From NCBI GenBank assembly GCA_028583415.1, contig CM053272.1, positions 70,699,939 to 70,763,938 on the forward strand: DNA of 64,000 nt, given 5' to 3'. How positions within the stretch are numbered: position 1 is the stretch's first letter; every line of letters begins with the position of its first letter. Below are positions 11,600 to 23,006 of the stretch, piece after piece. The notes under the pieces were generated by a model. It saw nothing but the letters and a program-made list of their open reading frames with translations, was not told the DNA's origin and ran no database searches. The translations under genes and the position numbers were made by a program. The stretch is from Protea cynaroides (Eukaryota > Streptophyta > Magnoliopsida > Proteales > Proteaceae).

Positions 11600-11945
11600 C
11601 TTGAATAAGCTAGGGCTCTGCATTTGATTCACTTATAGGCTGAGATTGACTTGATCTTTGAATGAGCTAGGGCTCTGCATTTGATTCACTTATAAATTGA
11701 GATTGATTTGAACTTTGGATAAGCTAGGGCTCTACATTTAATTCATTTATAGACTGAGATTGATTTAAACTTTGGATGAGCTAGGGCTCCGCATTTGATT
11801 CTGAAATGAGCAAGTACTCAGAAGGTCACTTTTAGGGTGAGGAATTTGCTATTGACTTTGAAATGAGCAAGAACTCAGAAGGTCACTTATAGGGTGATAC
11901 TGAAATGAGCAAGAACTCAGAAGGTCACTTATAGGGTGATACTGA
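11600..11945. repeat. 57-bp then 42-bp tandem repeats inside F
   Basis: GCTAGGGCTCTGCATTTGAT recurs at 11609, 11666, 11723 and 11780 (period 57). It is followed directly by units of ATGAGCAAGAACTCAGAAGG plus TCACTTATAGGGTGA (about 42 bp in the last two). Looser repeats of a GAACCTTTGGGA type continue to about 12200. Confidence 0.85.
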
Positions 11946-12359
11946 ATGACTCCTCTTTGAAGTTCCTACCAGCTTTGGACCTTCGGGATTGAAAATTAGA
12001 ATATCCTTCTTGGAAGCTCTATGGTTATGAACCTTTGGGAATGGAAACTAGAATATCCTCCTAAGTAGCTTTGATGCTATGAGCCTTTAAGATGCTCGAA
12101 AGTGACCCATATAGGAAGTCTTTGTTGTCTTTGAACCTTTAGGGTTGAAATCTGACTCATCTTGGAAGTCTCTTAACTTTGAGCCTATAGAGTACAGGAC
12201 ATATTTGAAATGATGGTGAATTCCTTGGCAGTTTTCCCAGGTTTTTGCCCCTGCTCTATTAGTGAAGGCATAAAACATGGCATTAATAGAAATGGTGTCA
12301 TGGACTTTGCTGGCATGATACCTAGATTTGAAATTTACCATTTATGACCTAGTACTGAA

Positions 12360-15300
12360 AGTTTGACTCAATTTCAGCACGGTAGTGATGACTTGGTTGC
12401 TCCCTTGGAAGGGTTCCATGTAATTTGAAAGTGATGATTTTCTTCAGCCAACATTGGTGTTGTTGGATTTTGGATTGAAAGAAACTCTAGCGAGGATTTT
12501 GGACAAGAATGAGGGGAGCTTGACAGTCTCTAACCAAAGTGATTTTATTGATTGACCTTGGTGTTAGTCGAGGGGCATCTGATCAACTAAGTTCTTTAAC
12601 TGTGCATTATGGTAGACCAAATTGGTAGAATAGACAAGCGGCGATGAAATGTGACATGGGTTTGGCCCTTGATCTAGGCTCATGAAAAGCTCAGGGCTTT
12701 ACAATATTGTTGTGCCAATTTTGAAAGATGAATGAATCATGGCCCCAAAGTAGGCATGAGGAGCAAAGGATTCGAAGTGTTCCTTCAGAGAATTTGGTGA
12801 CCAAATCCTAACAGGTGAGCGACTACATTGGATTTTCTTCATCAACAGGATTAGGAGAACTGAGAAATTGGTAAAAACCAACTTGGAAGGACCTACTTCT
12901 ATTGACTAGGAAAGTTAATGACTTCAAACTAGACAATGGATCCTAGATGTAATGCTCATGATCAAGTTCAATTCCTCTACATAGGGTATATCTATGCCCC
13001 AGTGTCAGCATGTTGCGACAGACCGCTACTGTAGTGTGCTAGGGGCAAGTTAGAAGGAAATAGACAACCTAAGAGAGTTGGAACTAGGTTGAATCTGGAT
13101 TGCATCTAGAATTTGACCGTGCTTCTATGGTCAAGGGAAGATTGACAGATTGATTGTAGAAAGTGACTTCTTTGATAAACCCTTCTTGAATCTTGAAAAA
13201 TGAAAGAACTGATGATTTGAATGAATTTGGCTATATCCGTAACTAGGCCATGAGAATTTGCTCTCTCCCTAACATGACCAATAGGATTTGAAGATAGAAT
13301 TCTGTTGAAAGGCAATGCTATGGAGCCCAACAGATGATGGTTTGTTCAACTCCTCCGAGTATGATTCACTAGAGAGCAAAAGAGAGGTTCCTTTCCTTAT
13401 AAAGGGTAGACTGGGTATAACACTTGTCTACATGAATCACTGGATTGTTTCTATAAAGGGCCAATGAGGGTAATGCTTTAGGGTTGCATCAGGTCGCCTA
13501 TCACCACTGAGGTATTATGGGTTGCCCATTGAGGTTTCTTGGGTTGCTTTTCCCTGTTGAGGTTTCTTTTCTTCCCTTTATTTTTTTTATTTTTTCGTTT
13601 TGCGAACCCCATCTTAGGTTGAACAAAGAGTCCTGATATGATGAGGATATTGCCAAAATTATGGTTCTATTTAATGGTCTGAAACCCTTAGGGGAAGTCC
13701 AAACGACATGACTTTCATGACAAATGGGTAGCCTTGCCCCATTGTTTAAGTTGACACCTACATGCATTGATAGGCAGGAAGCAATTTGAATCATCACTAA
13801 AAGTGACCTTAGGGAAATGCAGTCCCACACCAAAATTAAAAATGGTGCCAAATTATTATGTTTTCCTTTCTTGGAGATGTTCAGATGGAACACATGTCTC
13901 AACAAGCTACATCGAGATTCTGAATCAGTCACGATCATATCTGGGCCTGAAACCTTTAGGTTTGTTGACAAGTATTGATGTTGAAGATCCAAGAGGACTG
14001 ATGTGAAACTGTCCACATGGGTCTACCATTGGGAGAGTGTTTGGTTATTTATGTAGAATGGGTTTATCTTACCGAGAAGATCCCATTTTATTGGCTTAAT
14101 TAGAAATGAAGGGCTTATAGGAACCTTGGGAAGCCGTCGGATGTAATGAACGACAGATGAGAGTTCCAGCCAGATTCATGAATTTGTATATAAAATGATG
14201 ACATGATCACGAGATACAATGTCATGAAAACTGATAATCAAAAGAAGGGCTTGTGATAGAGACTCCTTGGAAGGTCGTCAGATTGAGAGACGGGAGAGAG
14301 AGTCTAATGCCGATAAGAAATCTTTCTCTGATGATGAAGAAGTGATGAGATCGTCTCCTGTAAAGGCGGGATGTAATTGGCCAAAATCAAAAGTCCGGTC
14401 CAACATGATGTAAATCTCGACGAACGATCGAACTTGCTATCAGGCTTTGATTGGAACTACCATCCTCTTAAAGTAAGAGGAACAATTGGCTTACTGTCGA
14501 GCTCCAATGCCATTCAATATCTTACTATTTTCTTTTTCTTTTCTTATTTCTCTCTCTTTTTTTTTAGATGTTGAGGCCACATAATGCAGTGCATCGCTTG
14601 ATCGCAAAGTTGAATCATGACTTTCAATATTGGATTTGAATCTTCTTCCTCCAAACATTTTCAATCAGATAGAACATCTTTGCCCCAGTTTGTACTCTGA
14701 TCTTCTGTAAACTTTATGAGCATTTGTGACTGCTCATCAAGATCTGATTTTATCCAAATGGTGAATCCGTATGCTGCCCTCTGGAAGTTAATCATCACCT
14801 TCTGTCTGATGTGACTACCTCCCATTATTGATGTAGATAAAACATAGGCTTGAATTTTTTTTTTCTTTTTTTTTTTTTGGGTATTCCAATGACCTCATTC
14901 TTTGATTTTGGGATTGGTCATTCCTCATGTATCTCATGCTTGCAGATGATGTACTTAGTAAGAACTTTGAAATTTCTATCCTTTTGGTGGCACATCTATC
15001 CTCCACTCACTTCCACTGACTGGCTGACCTGCTGATATGATATGTTACTATCTAATGCTTTCCTTGGAATCTTTTCACAGGTAGAACAAATGGCAGCTTC
15101 TCCAATTCATGTTTCTTGAGACTACTCTTGTGTCTCTCGATTGATCATTTAAAGCTTTCCCAGACGGGTTGGACCTTTCTTTCTCAAGAGGCCAGGTGGC
15201 GTAGAAGTTCAAGAGACAGCTCATCATTTCAATCATCTTCAGAGTCAGAATTGACTGCGCACGTAGAATAGGAGGATGTATGAAACTGGGTGGAAATGTA

Positions 15301-15640
15301 TGAAAGAGACAAAGCACAAAGTTTGAAATCCCAAATGGGGTGATTTTCTTTTACTTACAGGATAAATTGGGTTGGACTTGTCAATAAGCATATCAATTTT
15401 GGACCCAAACATGGATAACCTATCGAATACCGATAATAAAAAGTTGGAACAACTAGTTCGTCTAAGAGGCACCAGTTGGGCATAACTCCTTCGACGACCA
15501 CCTTCAGTCGTTATGGGAATAAATCTTCCTTCAGATCTCTAATAGCAGGACTCATCATGCCCCTCTATCAATAGGTGCAAGATACCTACCTTTTAGGGTT
15601 CCATACAATTCTTACCTCTTTTTTTTTTCAGTTTAGGATC
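12360..15640. other. Interior of F without recognisable genes
   Basis: About 3.3 kb with no domain I recognise on either strand. The longest open frame is 171 codons on the minus strand (14016-13501). It lacks any motif of gag, protease, RT, RNase H or integrase and has no obvious coding character. No clear tandem structure is seen here. Confidence 0.5.
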
Positions 15641-15649
15641 CATTCATAA

Positions 15650-16275
15650 CCGGACTATTGCTTTTTAAGCTCAAGGTTACTCTGGCTCATGCCCTAGTTT
15701 GGGGTTCAATGGATTCATCAATGGACCACTTCTAGCTGAATTCAAAATCATTCTAGCTTAAGCCCTAGCTTGGGGATCAAGGGGTATCACCATTGCATTA
15801 CACCATTTTGAGTCCAAGATTGGACTAGTTTATGCCTCGGCTTGGGGGTTCAATGGATTTCTTTGTTAGACCACTCTCAATTTGAGTCTAGGGTCAATTT
15901 GGTTCATGCCCCAGTTTAGGGCATAATGGCATTCCTCATTACACCGCACTCAATTTGGATCCAAGTCAATCTGGTTCATGACCAGCTTAGGGCTCAATGG
16001 CTTTCCTCATTGAACCATACCCAATTCAGGTCCAAGGTCAATCCAATTCATGCCCCACTTAAGACTCAAGGGCTTTCCTCATTGAACCATACCCAATTCA
16101 GGCTCAAAGTCAATCCGGTTCATGCCCTAGTTCAGGGGTCATTGGCTTTCCTCATTGGACCGCCCTCAATTTGGGTCCAAGTTCAATCTAGTTCATGCCC
16201 TACTTAGGGCTCAAGGGCTTCATCATTGGACCATTCCCTAGCCGTGATTCTGGTTCTTATCCTAGCCTAGGGCAT
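15650..16275. repeat. 72-bp tandem repeat inside F
   Basis: About eight units of a GGTTCATGCCC...AATGGCTTTCCTCATTG phrase. Unit starts lie near 15683, 15755, 15827, 15901, 15973, 16045, 16117 and 16190, nearly all 72 apart. The period is a multiple of three, so a repetitive open frame arises at 15926-16207; I do not call it a gene. Confidence 0.9.
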
Positions 16276-16599
16276 ATCGGATCTCATCTTTGGTTGACCC
16301 TACTACTCGGGAAAATTCTATTCCCTCTCTTTGAACAATGAGAAATATGAGGGAAACTCTTTGGATTCTGGCATTTCCTTGGCCAATGGGGTAGAAATGC
16401 CCAAGATGGGATAGCACTATCATAGCTGAAGTTCATAGTTTCTGAAGACTCCAGGATCTGGAACTGATCTTTACTGACAGATAATGAGGAATGCTTCTTA
16501 TTCGCCATTCCTGACGAGCAATCCTAACTTGTAGCACTAGGCTATGATGGACATGGATCGGGCTCTAATTGACAGAGCCAAATATTGATTTTGAATCGG

Positions 16600-16750
16600 T
16601 CTCCGAATGATAGAGACAAAGTTGACTTTGAATTGGTCTGTGATTGATAGAGATCAAGATTGACTTTGAATTCGTCTCTGATTGATAGAGATCAAGATTG
16701 ACTTTGAATTGATCTCTGATTGATAGAGATCAAGATTGACAGTCATGGAC
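16600..16750. repeat. 38-bp tandem repeat inside F
   Basis: GATAGAGATCAAGATTGACT recurs at 16646, 16684 and 16722, with weaker units on both sides. It lies just outside the truncated LTR. Confidence 0.8.
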
Positions 16751-16800
16751 TGGGCTCTAATAGCTAGAGGCAAGGATTGCTTGAATTGGGCTCTAATCAC

Positions 16801-17580
16801 CTGATTTGGATATGGGGTGACCAAAATATGAATTTTCAAAGGTTAAATGACCATTTCCATGTGTAATTTTGCATGGGACCCTTCGGAGACTTCTACCCGG
16901 GATTTTTCACGTCCACTTTGTAGAACATCATAAATGAAGAATAATGGCCTTGGAATCATCTGAATCCAACGTAGAACGGAAAAGATATGAAGCTTTGAAG
17001 TTCTAACGATAATTTTGCATGAAAGTTTGCATGGGGCCCACTGGTGACTTCTACCCGAGATTTTTCATATCCACTTTGTAGAACATCATAAATGAAGAAT
17101 AATGGCCTTGGAATCATCTGAATCCGACGTAGAACGGAAAAGATATGAAGCTTTGAAGTTCTAACGATAATTTTGCATGAAAGCTTGCATGGGGCCCGCT
17201 GGTGACTTCTACCAGGGATTTTTTACGTCCACTTTGAAGAGGACAGAAAATAAGGAATATTGGCCTTTGAATGATCTGATTCCGATATCAGATGACCCAG
17301 ATATGATGTCTTGAAGTTTGAATGATAATGCATGCATGATACGATAATTACGTAAAGACCCCTGCACTTTCAAACTGCGATATCTTCCTTGTTTGAAGTC
17401 AGAATTTGATGATTCCGATCTCATTTCGAAGATAATTTCACAACCTATTCATCCAAGTAGATAATAGCCCATGACCCTGCTGTGGGGTTCAGTGGAGAAT
17501 CACAAATCTTTGGGTTAAAGGCCAAAAATCTACCATATTGGTTCACTTATGCAGAGGGTTGCAAAAATGGGGTGCTTACA
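16801..17580 (-). repeat. Truncated second LTR of element F
   Basis: Aligns with 9789-10567 along its whole length and ends at the TSD. The remaining 2.36 kb of the LTR (133-bp repeats, pyrimidine tract, AT stretch) is absent. If F is minus-oriented, this is the 5' LTR and it has lost R, U5 and the primer site. That would make the copy unable to transpose. Confidence 0.8.
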
Positions 17581-18886
17581 ATGGGCAGTAATAATAGTAA
17601 TATTGGATGACATGTGAGATGCACATTACAAGCATACAAGCATAGAATCAATCATTGCATTGGACTCAATAAAATAAAATAACTTATTATTAGCCAATTA
17701 GTTTAGGTCTTATTCCCTCACCTTTGTTCAATGTTTGTTCCTCTTCTAAGCTTTGGAAGTCACTTTGAATCTATTAGGAACCTAAACAGTTAATGTATTT
17801 AAGTTAGGGTTCAAGTTTACCAAGTTGCAGTAGTTAAAAATCTTGTTTGGTCTCAAAATATGCTTGTTGTTATCATGTGGTCGCACGTGTGGTTGAACCT
17901 GTGGTCGCAATATAAGAGACCACACACTGTATGGTCAAACCCTGTGGTTGCATTTTATGGGACCACACCCTGCGACCACACCTTTCTTGGGAACTTCCCG
18001 AATAGCTGTGGTCGATCCTCTGGTCACCCTGTGGTCGACCATAGGCTATGACCACATGATGTTTGGTCAGTTTTCATCTTCAATCCGAATTCTTCTTGAG
18101 TCGATTCCTCGGCTCATCACTTGGGTTCATCCTATGGTTATCCTATGGCCATTATTTACAGTTTTTCATTAACCATTATCCTTAATCTATTTTCTCATGG
18201 TTTTCCTTAGAAATTCTATAACCGAAATCGTTACATTAGATTTAACACATCAACTCGAAAAGAACATATTCTATTTGATCTACCCTATAGAGTCAAGTCT
18301 ATACCTTAAGCTTGTTGTAGGGAGTTAGAACCTTCTCTTGCAAAACCTTCCTCTTAGCCTTCTTCTCCAAATCTTCTTCTTATCCTTCTCTTCCTCTCTC
18401 TCTTTTTCTCTTACGTTTAGAGTTTCAATTTGGGTTCTAAAAGAGTAAGAGAGACTAAGGAACGTTCCTTATATAGGGGAAAACCTCCATATAGAGTCCC
18501 ACTTTAATTAGGAAAGAGTCCCCCTCAAATTAAGAAAGTTTCCTAAACATGGAGTCGGTTCAGCATCGTGTGGTCGTACGTGTAGTCGCAGAATTTGTCT
18601 ACCACACGTCCAAAATATGCGACCACACATCTCGTGGTATCATGTGTGGTCGACCACACCCCTTAAAACTACCACCACACGACCAAAATTTACTAGTTTT
18701 TAGTTTTTGATTGGTTGCTTCTACACGATCTTAAACAGTCAACCACATCAATTAAATTTGACTTGTTACTTACCTTATCTTGTGGTTTCTTCAACAATTG
18801 GTTTACTTGAGCCGATTATGATGGGAAGACCGGTCACGACATTAGAATGTAAGGTTTGACCGGGTTCGTGGCATGCAGGTCTTACA

Positions 18887-19672
18887 ATGAGCCTCTGCGT
18901 CCTGCCGTATGGTTGCATACCATTGAGAAAACTCTGAGGATGATGACTTGCATAGATGAGTAGAAACTACTCTGCACTATGTTCATGTTCGAAGATGAAC
19001 CAGACAAGTGGTGGGAATCTACCCGGCCTATCATAGAGGCCAAGTACGATAGTATCTCATGGGAGAATTTCAAGGAAGCCTTTTTTGGCAACTATTTTCC
19101 TCAAAGTTACAAAGACCAGAAGGAAGCTGAATATCTAACATTCAGTCAAGTGCAAAGATTCATCTCTGAATATTAGAGGGACTTTGAGAGATTGTACTAC
19201 TTTGTAACTCCAAGCATGCGCTATGTTAAGCGAAGAGGATTGTTGATGGTCTTAGAGGTGGAATTCAAGCTATTGTTAAAGCTCAAGGCCATACTACTTA
19301 CGCTAGCGTCGTTCAAATAGCCAAAGTGTTGGAAGATAGTCAGAGAGATAGCTACCAAGCCCGCTAGAAAGATAAGCCCACAACCTTTGGTACCAAGAGA
19401 ACAAATACCTTCACCAATAACTGCAACACCAAGAAGCTCTTCAGAACCCCATATGTGAAGAAAGCAACCACTCAAGCTTCTACAAAGAAGGCTGCTGCCC
19501 TGCTCCTTTTGATATAGCACCTGGCCCAATGAGGTGCTACAACTAGCAACAAGAGGGACATATGTCCAGAAACTGCCCTCAACCTCCAAAGCAAGGACTA
19601 CAATAGGGCAAGGTCTTTGCAACAACGACAAAAGAGGCTGAAAATTTTGCTAGTGTGGTTACAGGTATATCT
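18887..19672 (+). pseudogene. TE-1 gag, 5'-truncated
   Basis: Starts mid-gag at the LTR D junction. Gag capsid-type sequence is seen around 18979-19176 (DEPDKWWES, WENFKEAFFGNYFPQSYKD), followed by a stop and a frame change. The nucleocapsid zinc knuckle reads CYN*QQEGHMSRNC at about 19533-19575: the second Cys of the CX2CX4HX4C knuckle is a stop. Gag would package the element RNA. This copy is dead. Confidence 0.85.
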
Positions 19673-19735
19673 CTCTCATGGTAATTAAACTGTTGTGCAT
19701 AAACCAAGCATATTCTTGAAGTATCAGTAAAATTA

Positions 19736-20128
19736 ATGAATTACGTACCACTAGGTACGGTGTCTATATCTGACTCGCCAACTCGAGTGCTCTTCGACTC
19801 GTGTGCTATTCATTCTTTTGTGTCGCCATCCTTTGCTGAGAAATTGGGAACACCCCCACAACAGATGGAGTCACATCTAATAGTCAACATGCCACTGGGA
19901 TGGCAAGTAAAATTGAACTACTACCATGGCCCATATAAAGTTCAGATTAGCGATAGAAAAATGGAAGCAAACCTAATACTTCTAGATATGTTTGATTTCG
20001 ATGCAATTCTAGGAATGGATTGGTTAGCCACTCACAAGACCAGTGTCTTGTGTGTTGACAGAAAAGTTTCTTTCAAAGTTGATGGAGATCAAGCAATTGT
20101 GTTCACCGGAGACAAACCAAAGAAGTAG
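19736..20128 (+). pseudogene. TE-1 aspartic protease
   Basis: 131 open codons with a retropepsin-like fold signature: LFDSCAIHSFV at the active site (family form DSGATHSF, so Gly is replaced by Cys) and ILGMDWLATH at the C-terminal ILG motif. It would cleave the Gag-Pol polyprotein. Preserved as an open frame but with a changed active-site neighbour. Confidence 0.85.
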
Positions 20129-20230
20129 AATAAGCTTTTCATTTCAGCCTTACAAGCAAGTAAGTTGTTAGATTAGGGCTGCACAACATATATTGCATCT
20201 GTAGTAGATACTACTGTAGAAACACCTAAA

Positions 20231-20990
20231 TTGGAAGACCTAAGGGTCGTAAATCAATTCCCTGAGGTATTTCTCGAAGACTTATCAGGTATGCCACCTG
20301 ACAGAGCAACAGAATTTGTAATCGACCTACTCCCAGGATCTGCATCCGTATCCAAGGCACCCTACAGAATGGTGTCTATAGAGTTAAAGGAGCTCAAAGT
20401 ACAATTACAAGAATTGTTAGATAAAGGTTTTATTAAACCAAGCATTTCGCCTTAGGGAACACCGGTCTTGTTCGTTAAGAAGAAAGATGGTAGTGTCAGA
20501 CTGCGCATTGACTATAGAGAATTAAATAAACTCATAATCAAGAACAGATACCCACTACCCAGGATCGATGATATATTTGACCAATTGCAAGGAGCATCAA
20601 TGCTCTCGAAGATCGATTTACGATCCGGTTCTCATCAATTAAAGATCCGAGAATCTGATATCCCAAAGACAGCATTTAGAACTCGATATGGTCACTATGA
20701 GTTCAGGGTTATGTCGTTTGGTTTGACAAACGCCCCGGCCTCATTCTTGGATTTAATAAATAGAGTATTACATGATTATTTGGATCAGTTCATCATAGTA
20801 TTCATTGATGATATTTTCGTATATCCGAAGACTCCTGAAGAACATGAAGAACATTTGAGAAAAGTTCTTTAGTGACTCAAGGAGGAGAAGTTGTATGCAA
20901 AGTTTAAGAAATATGAGTTTTGGCTAAGGAAAGTAGCATTCTTTGGGACATGTAGTCTCAGGAGAAGGGATAGAGGTGGACCCTAGCAAA
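20231..20990 (+). pseudogene. TE-1 reverse transcriptase
   Basis: Reads in one frame from 20231 to 20872 apart from a TAG at 20456 where the family has Trp. Motifs in order: PYRM, KKKDGSVRLRIDYRELN, NRYPLPRID, SKIDLRSG (first catalytic Asp), TAFRTRYGHYEF, SFGLTNAPASF and FIDDIFVYP (the two catalytic Asp intact). After TAG at 20873 the thumb continues (KLYAKFKKYEFW), then a one-base insertion at about 20942 shifts the frame. Confidence 0.92.
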
Positions 20991-21520
20991 GGACAAGCAA
21001 TGCTAGAATGGAAAGGCCCGAAGATAGTTACGGAAGTAAGAAGTTTCTTAGGTCTTGCAGGGTATTATCGATGATTCATTTAGGATTACTCTTGAATCGC
21101 AGTACCACTCACCCAACTCACGAAAAAAGGACAAAAATTCAAATGGACAGCAAAACGAGAAGCGAGTTTCCAAACCCTAAAGGAGAAGCTCGTAACAGCT
21201 CCAATATTGACAGTACCGGATGGAGATATCGGATACACAGTGTACACCGATGTGTCCAATATAGCACTAGGTTGTGTCCTCATGCAACACGAACGAGTTG
21301 TCGCTTATGCATCCCGACAATTAAAAGAGCACGAGAAAAATTATCTCTCTCATGACTTGGAATTAACAGATGTAGTTTACGCACTAAAAATTTGGAGACA
21401 TTATATATTTGGTGCAGCTTTCGAGATCATGTCAGATCATAAGAGTTTAGTCCACTTGTTCAATTAGAAAGAATTTAACGTGAGACAACGACGGTGGTTG
21501 GAATTGCTCAAGGATTATGA
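20991..21520 (+). pseudogene. TE-1 RNase H
   Basis: Contains FKWTAKREASFQTLKEKL, YTVYTDVSNIALGCVLMQHE (first catalytic Asp), VVAYASRQLKEHEKNY and IMSDHKSLVHLFN. The region breaks after RQRRWLELLKDYE at about 21520. The usual HPGKANVVADALSR end is missing, so there is a deletion between RNase H and integrase. Confidence 0.88.
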
Positions 21521-21532
21521 AATAAATCAACC

Positions 21533-22650
21533 TTGCCTGAGAACATAAAGGAAGAATTGCCGAAGGATGTATACCTATGGAAAGTTATGATGGAATTAGA
21601 AAAAGATAACTCCGTCCCTGATTTTTCTAAGGAAGACGATGGATTGCTTTATTTTCGGGGAAGATTATGCATACCCGAAAGCGAAGAGAACATTAAGGAA
21701 ACTATCACGATAGATGCTCATGCTACTCCTTACACAATGCATCGGAGTAGCACCAAGATGTATCAAGACCTTAAGAAAAACATCTGGTAGAGGGGAATGA
21801 AGGCTGATGTAGCCAATTTAATGTCTGACTTACTAGCAAGTAAAGGTTGATAGATAAAGACAAGTAGGAAAGTTACAACCGTTACCTGTCCCGTAATGGA
21901 AATGGGACCATGTAACAATGGACTTCGTCACAAGGTTACCACTAACAGCTAGAACTATAGATGTTGTTTGGGTAATTGTCGATCATTTCATGAAAACTGC
22001 AAGATTTATTGCGGTCCCTCCACAGTATTCCGTGGATCGATTAGCCAGACTATACATTGACCACATTGTTAGGCTACATGGAGTACCGACTAGTATAGTG
22101 TCAAATAGAGACCCACGATTTACCTCGTGCTTCTGGGAAGGATTATAGAGTGCGATGGATACTCAACGAAGTTCACTACAGCATATCATCCACAAACCAA
22201 TGGTCAATCGAAGAGGACAAGTCAAATATTAAAAGATATGCTCAGGGCATGTGCATTGGATTTTAAAACCAAGTGGGATGAGAACTTGGCGCTTATGGAG
22301 TTTGCTTACAATAATAGATACCAAGCCACCATTGGTATGGCTCCATATAAAAAATTGTATGGAAGAAAATACAGAACCCCATTGTACTAGAATGAAGTCA
22401 GCAAAAAAAGAATTTTTAGACCTGATATTGTATAGGAAACCTGTGAGAAAGTGGATTTGATCCAAGTAAGAATTAAAGCAGCTCAAACTTGACAAAAGAA
22501 TTATGTTGATGTATGGCGAAAGGAATTAGAGTTCGAAGTTGGAGATAAGGTATTCTTAAAGGTCTCTCCTTTCAGAGCGGTGAAGAGATTCAACAAAAAA
22601 GGAAAGCTGAGTCCTCGATACATTGGACCATACGAAACCCTAGGAAGAAG
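21533..22650 (+). pseudogene. TE-1 integrase
   Basis: The N-terminal H2C2 region is present as HATPYTMHRSSTKMYQDLKK, but the Cys pair is lost. The catalytic core begins MDFVTRLPL (first Asp) and holds SNRDPRF (second Asp). After a frame change it continues AYHPQTNGQSKRTSQ, where the catalytic Glu is Lys. The C-terminal part (RKYRTPL, then FLKVSPFRAVKRFNKKGKLSPRYIGPYE) follows with stops. A joining enzyme in life; inactive here. Confidence 0.9.
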
Positions 22651-22654
22651 CAGA

Positions 22655-22992
22655 GCGGTAGCTTACTAGTTGGCACTGCCTCCCTCACTATCAAGCATCC
22701 ACAACATATTCCACGTGTCTATGCTGAAAAAGTATATCAGTGACCCAAGACATGTGCTGACAACCAAGCCACCACAACTAAAGGATGATTTATCATACGA
22801 AGTCGAACCTTCAAGAATTATGGCCCAAAAAATATAGGAACTCAGGAATAGAAGTATTCCTTTCATCAAAGTGATGTGGAAGAGTTACAACGAAGAAGAA
22901 GCTTCTTGGGAGAAGGAAGACGACATGCGGGAGCAATATCCGCATTTGTTTCATGAAGAAGGTATGTCGAATTTTGAGGACGAAATTTTTCA
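22655..22992 (+). pseudogene. TE-1 chromodomain-type C-terminus of integrase
   Basis: Reads LPPSLSSIHNIFHVSMLKKY and, after one stop, ELRNRSIPFIKVMWKSYNEE followed by ASWEKEDDMREQYPHLF. This is the chromodomain tail that defines Del/Tekay chromoviruses and is thought to steer integration to marked chromatin. The frame ends close to the 3' LTR. Confidence 0.85.
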
Positions 22993-23006
22993 TAGGTAGG
23001 TGGAGT
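22993..23006 (+). other. Polypurine tract of TE-1
   Basis: TAGGTAGGTGGAGT directly precedes the LTR start TGTAAGACCC. It is a decayed form of the AAGGGGGGAG tract seen in TE-A at 43468-43477. It would prime plus-strand synthesis. Confidence 0.6.

Larger units (their letters stand above)
7425..17580 (-). mobile_element. Element F: non-coding LTR retrotransposon, tandem-repeat-rich, TSD ATGGG
   Basis: Begins TGTAAGGACAAAG and ends GGGGTGCTTACA, with perfect ATGGG duplications at 7420-7424 and 17581-17585 inside LTR D. The final 780 bases repeat at 9789-10567, which defines LTRs. Flush outside the inner LTR end lies CAGCTAAAGAGGGGCATC (minus strand), a plausible polypurine tract. That would make the left LTR the 3' LTR and the element minus-oriented. 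No gag or pol domain is recognised in 6.2 kb of interior, so it is a large non-autonomous (LARD-like) element. Affiliation to Tat/Ogre-like families is only a guess from the LTR and tract style. Confidence 0.85.
3894..18886 (-). mobile_element. Solo LTR D, minus strand, split by E and F
   Basis: On the minus strand it starts TGTAAGACCTGC at 18886 and ends in a decayed form of the usual terminus at 3894. Removing E (with one ACTAA) and F (with one ATGGG) leaves segments 3894-4559, 6991-7424 and 17586-18886, about 2.4 kb. That matches E in length and order of motifs. A donor AAG/GTAT at about 18304 and an acceptor at 4281 are visible. No matching duplication is seen at its ends, and TE-1 sequence is missing around it. 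Confidence 0.8.

Noticed and set aside
13501..14016. 171-codon open frame on the minus strand inside element F
   Set aside because: No recognisable motif, no homologous copy in the window, and the surroundings are non-coding repeat DNA.
15926..16207. Repetitive 93-codon frame (SLNHTQFR-type repeats)
   Set aside because: Explained by the 72-bp tandem array, whose period is a multiple of three.
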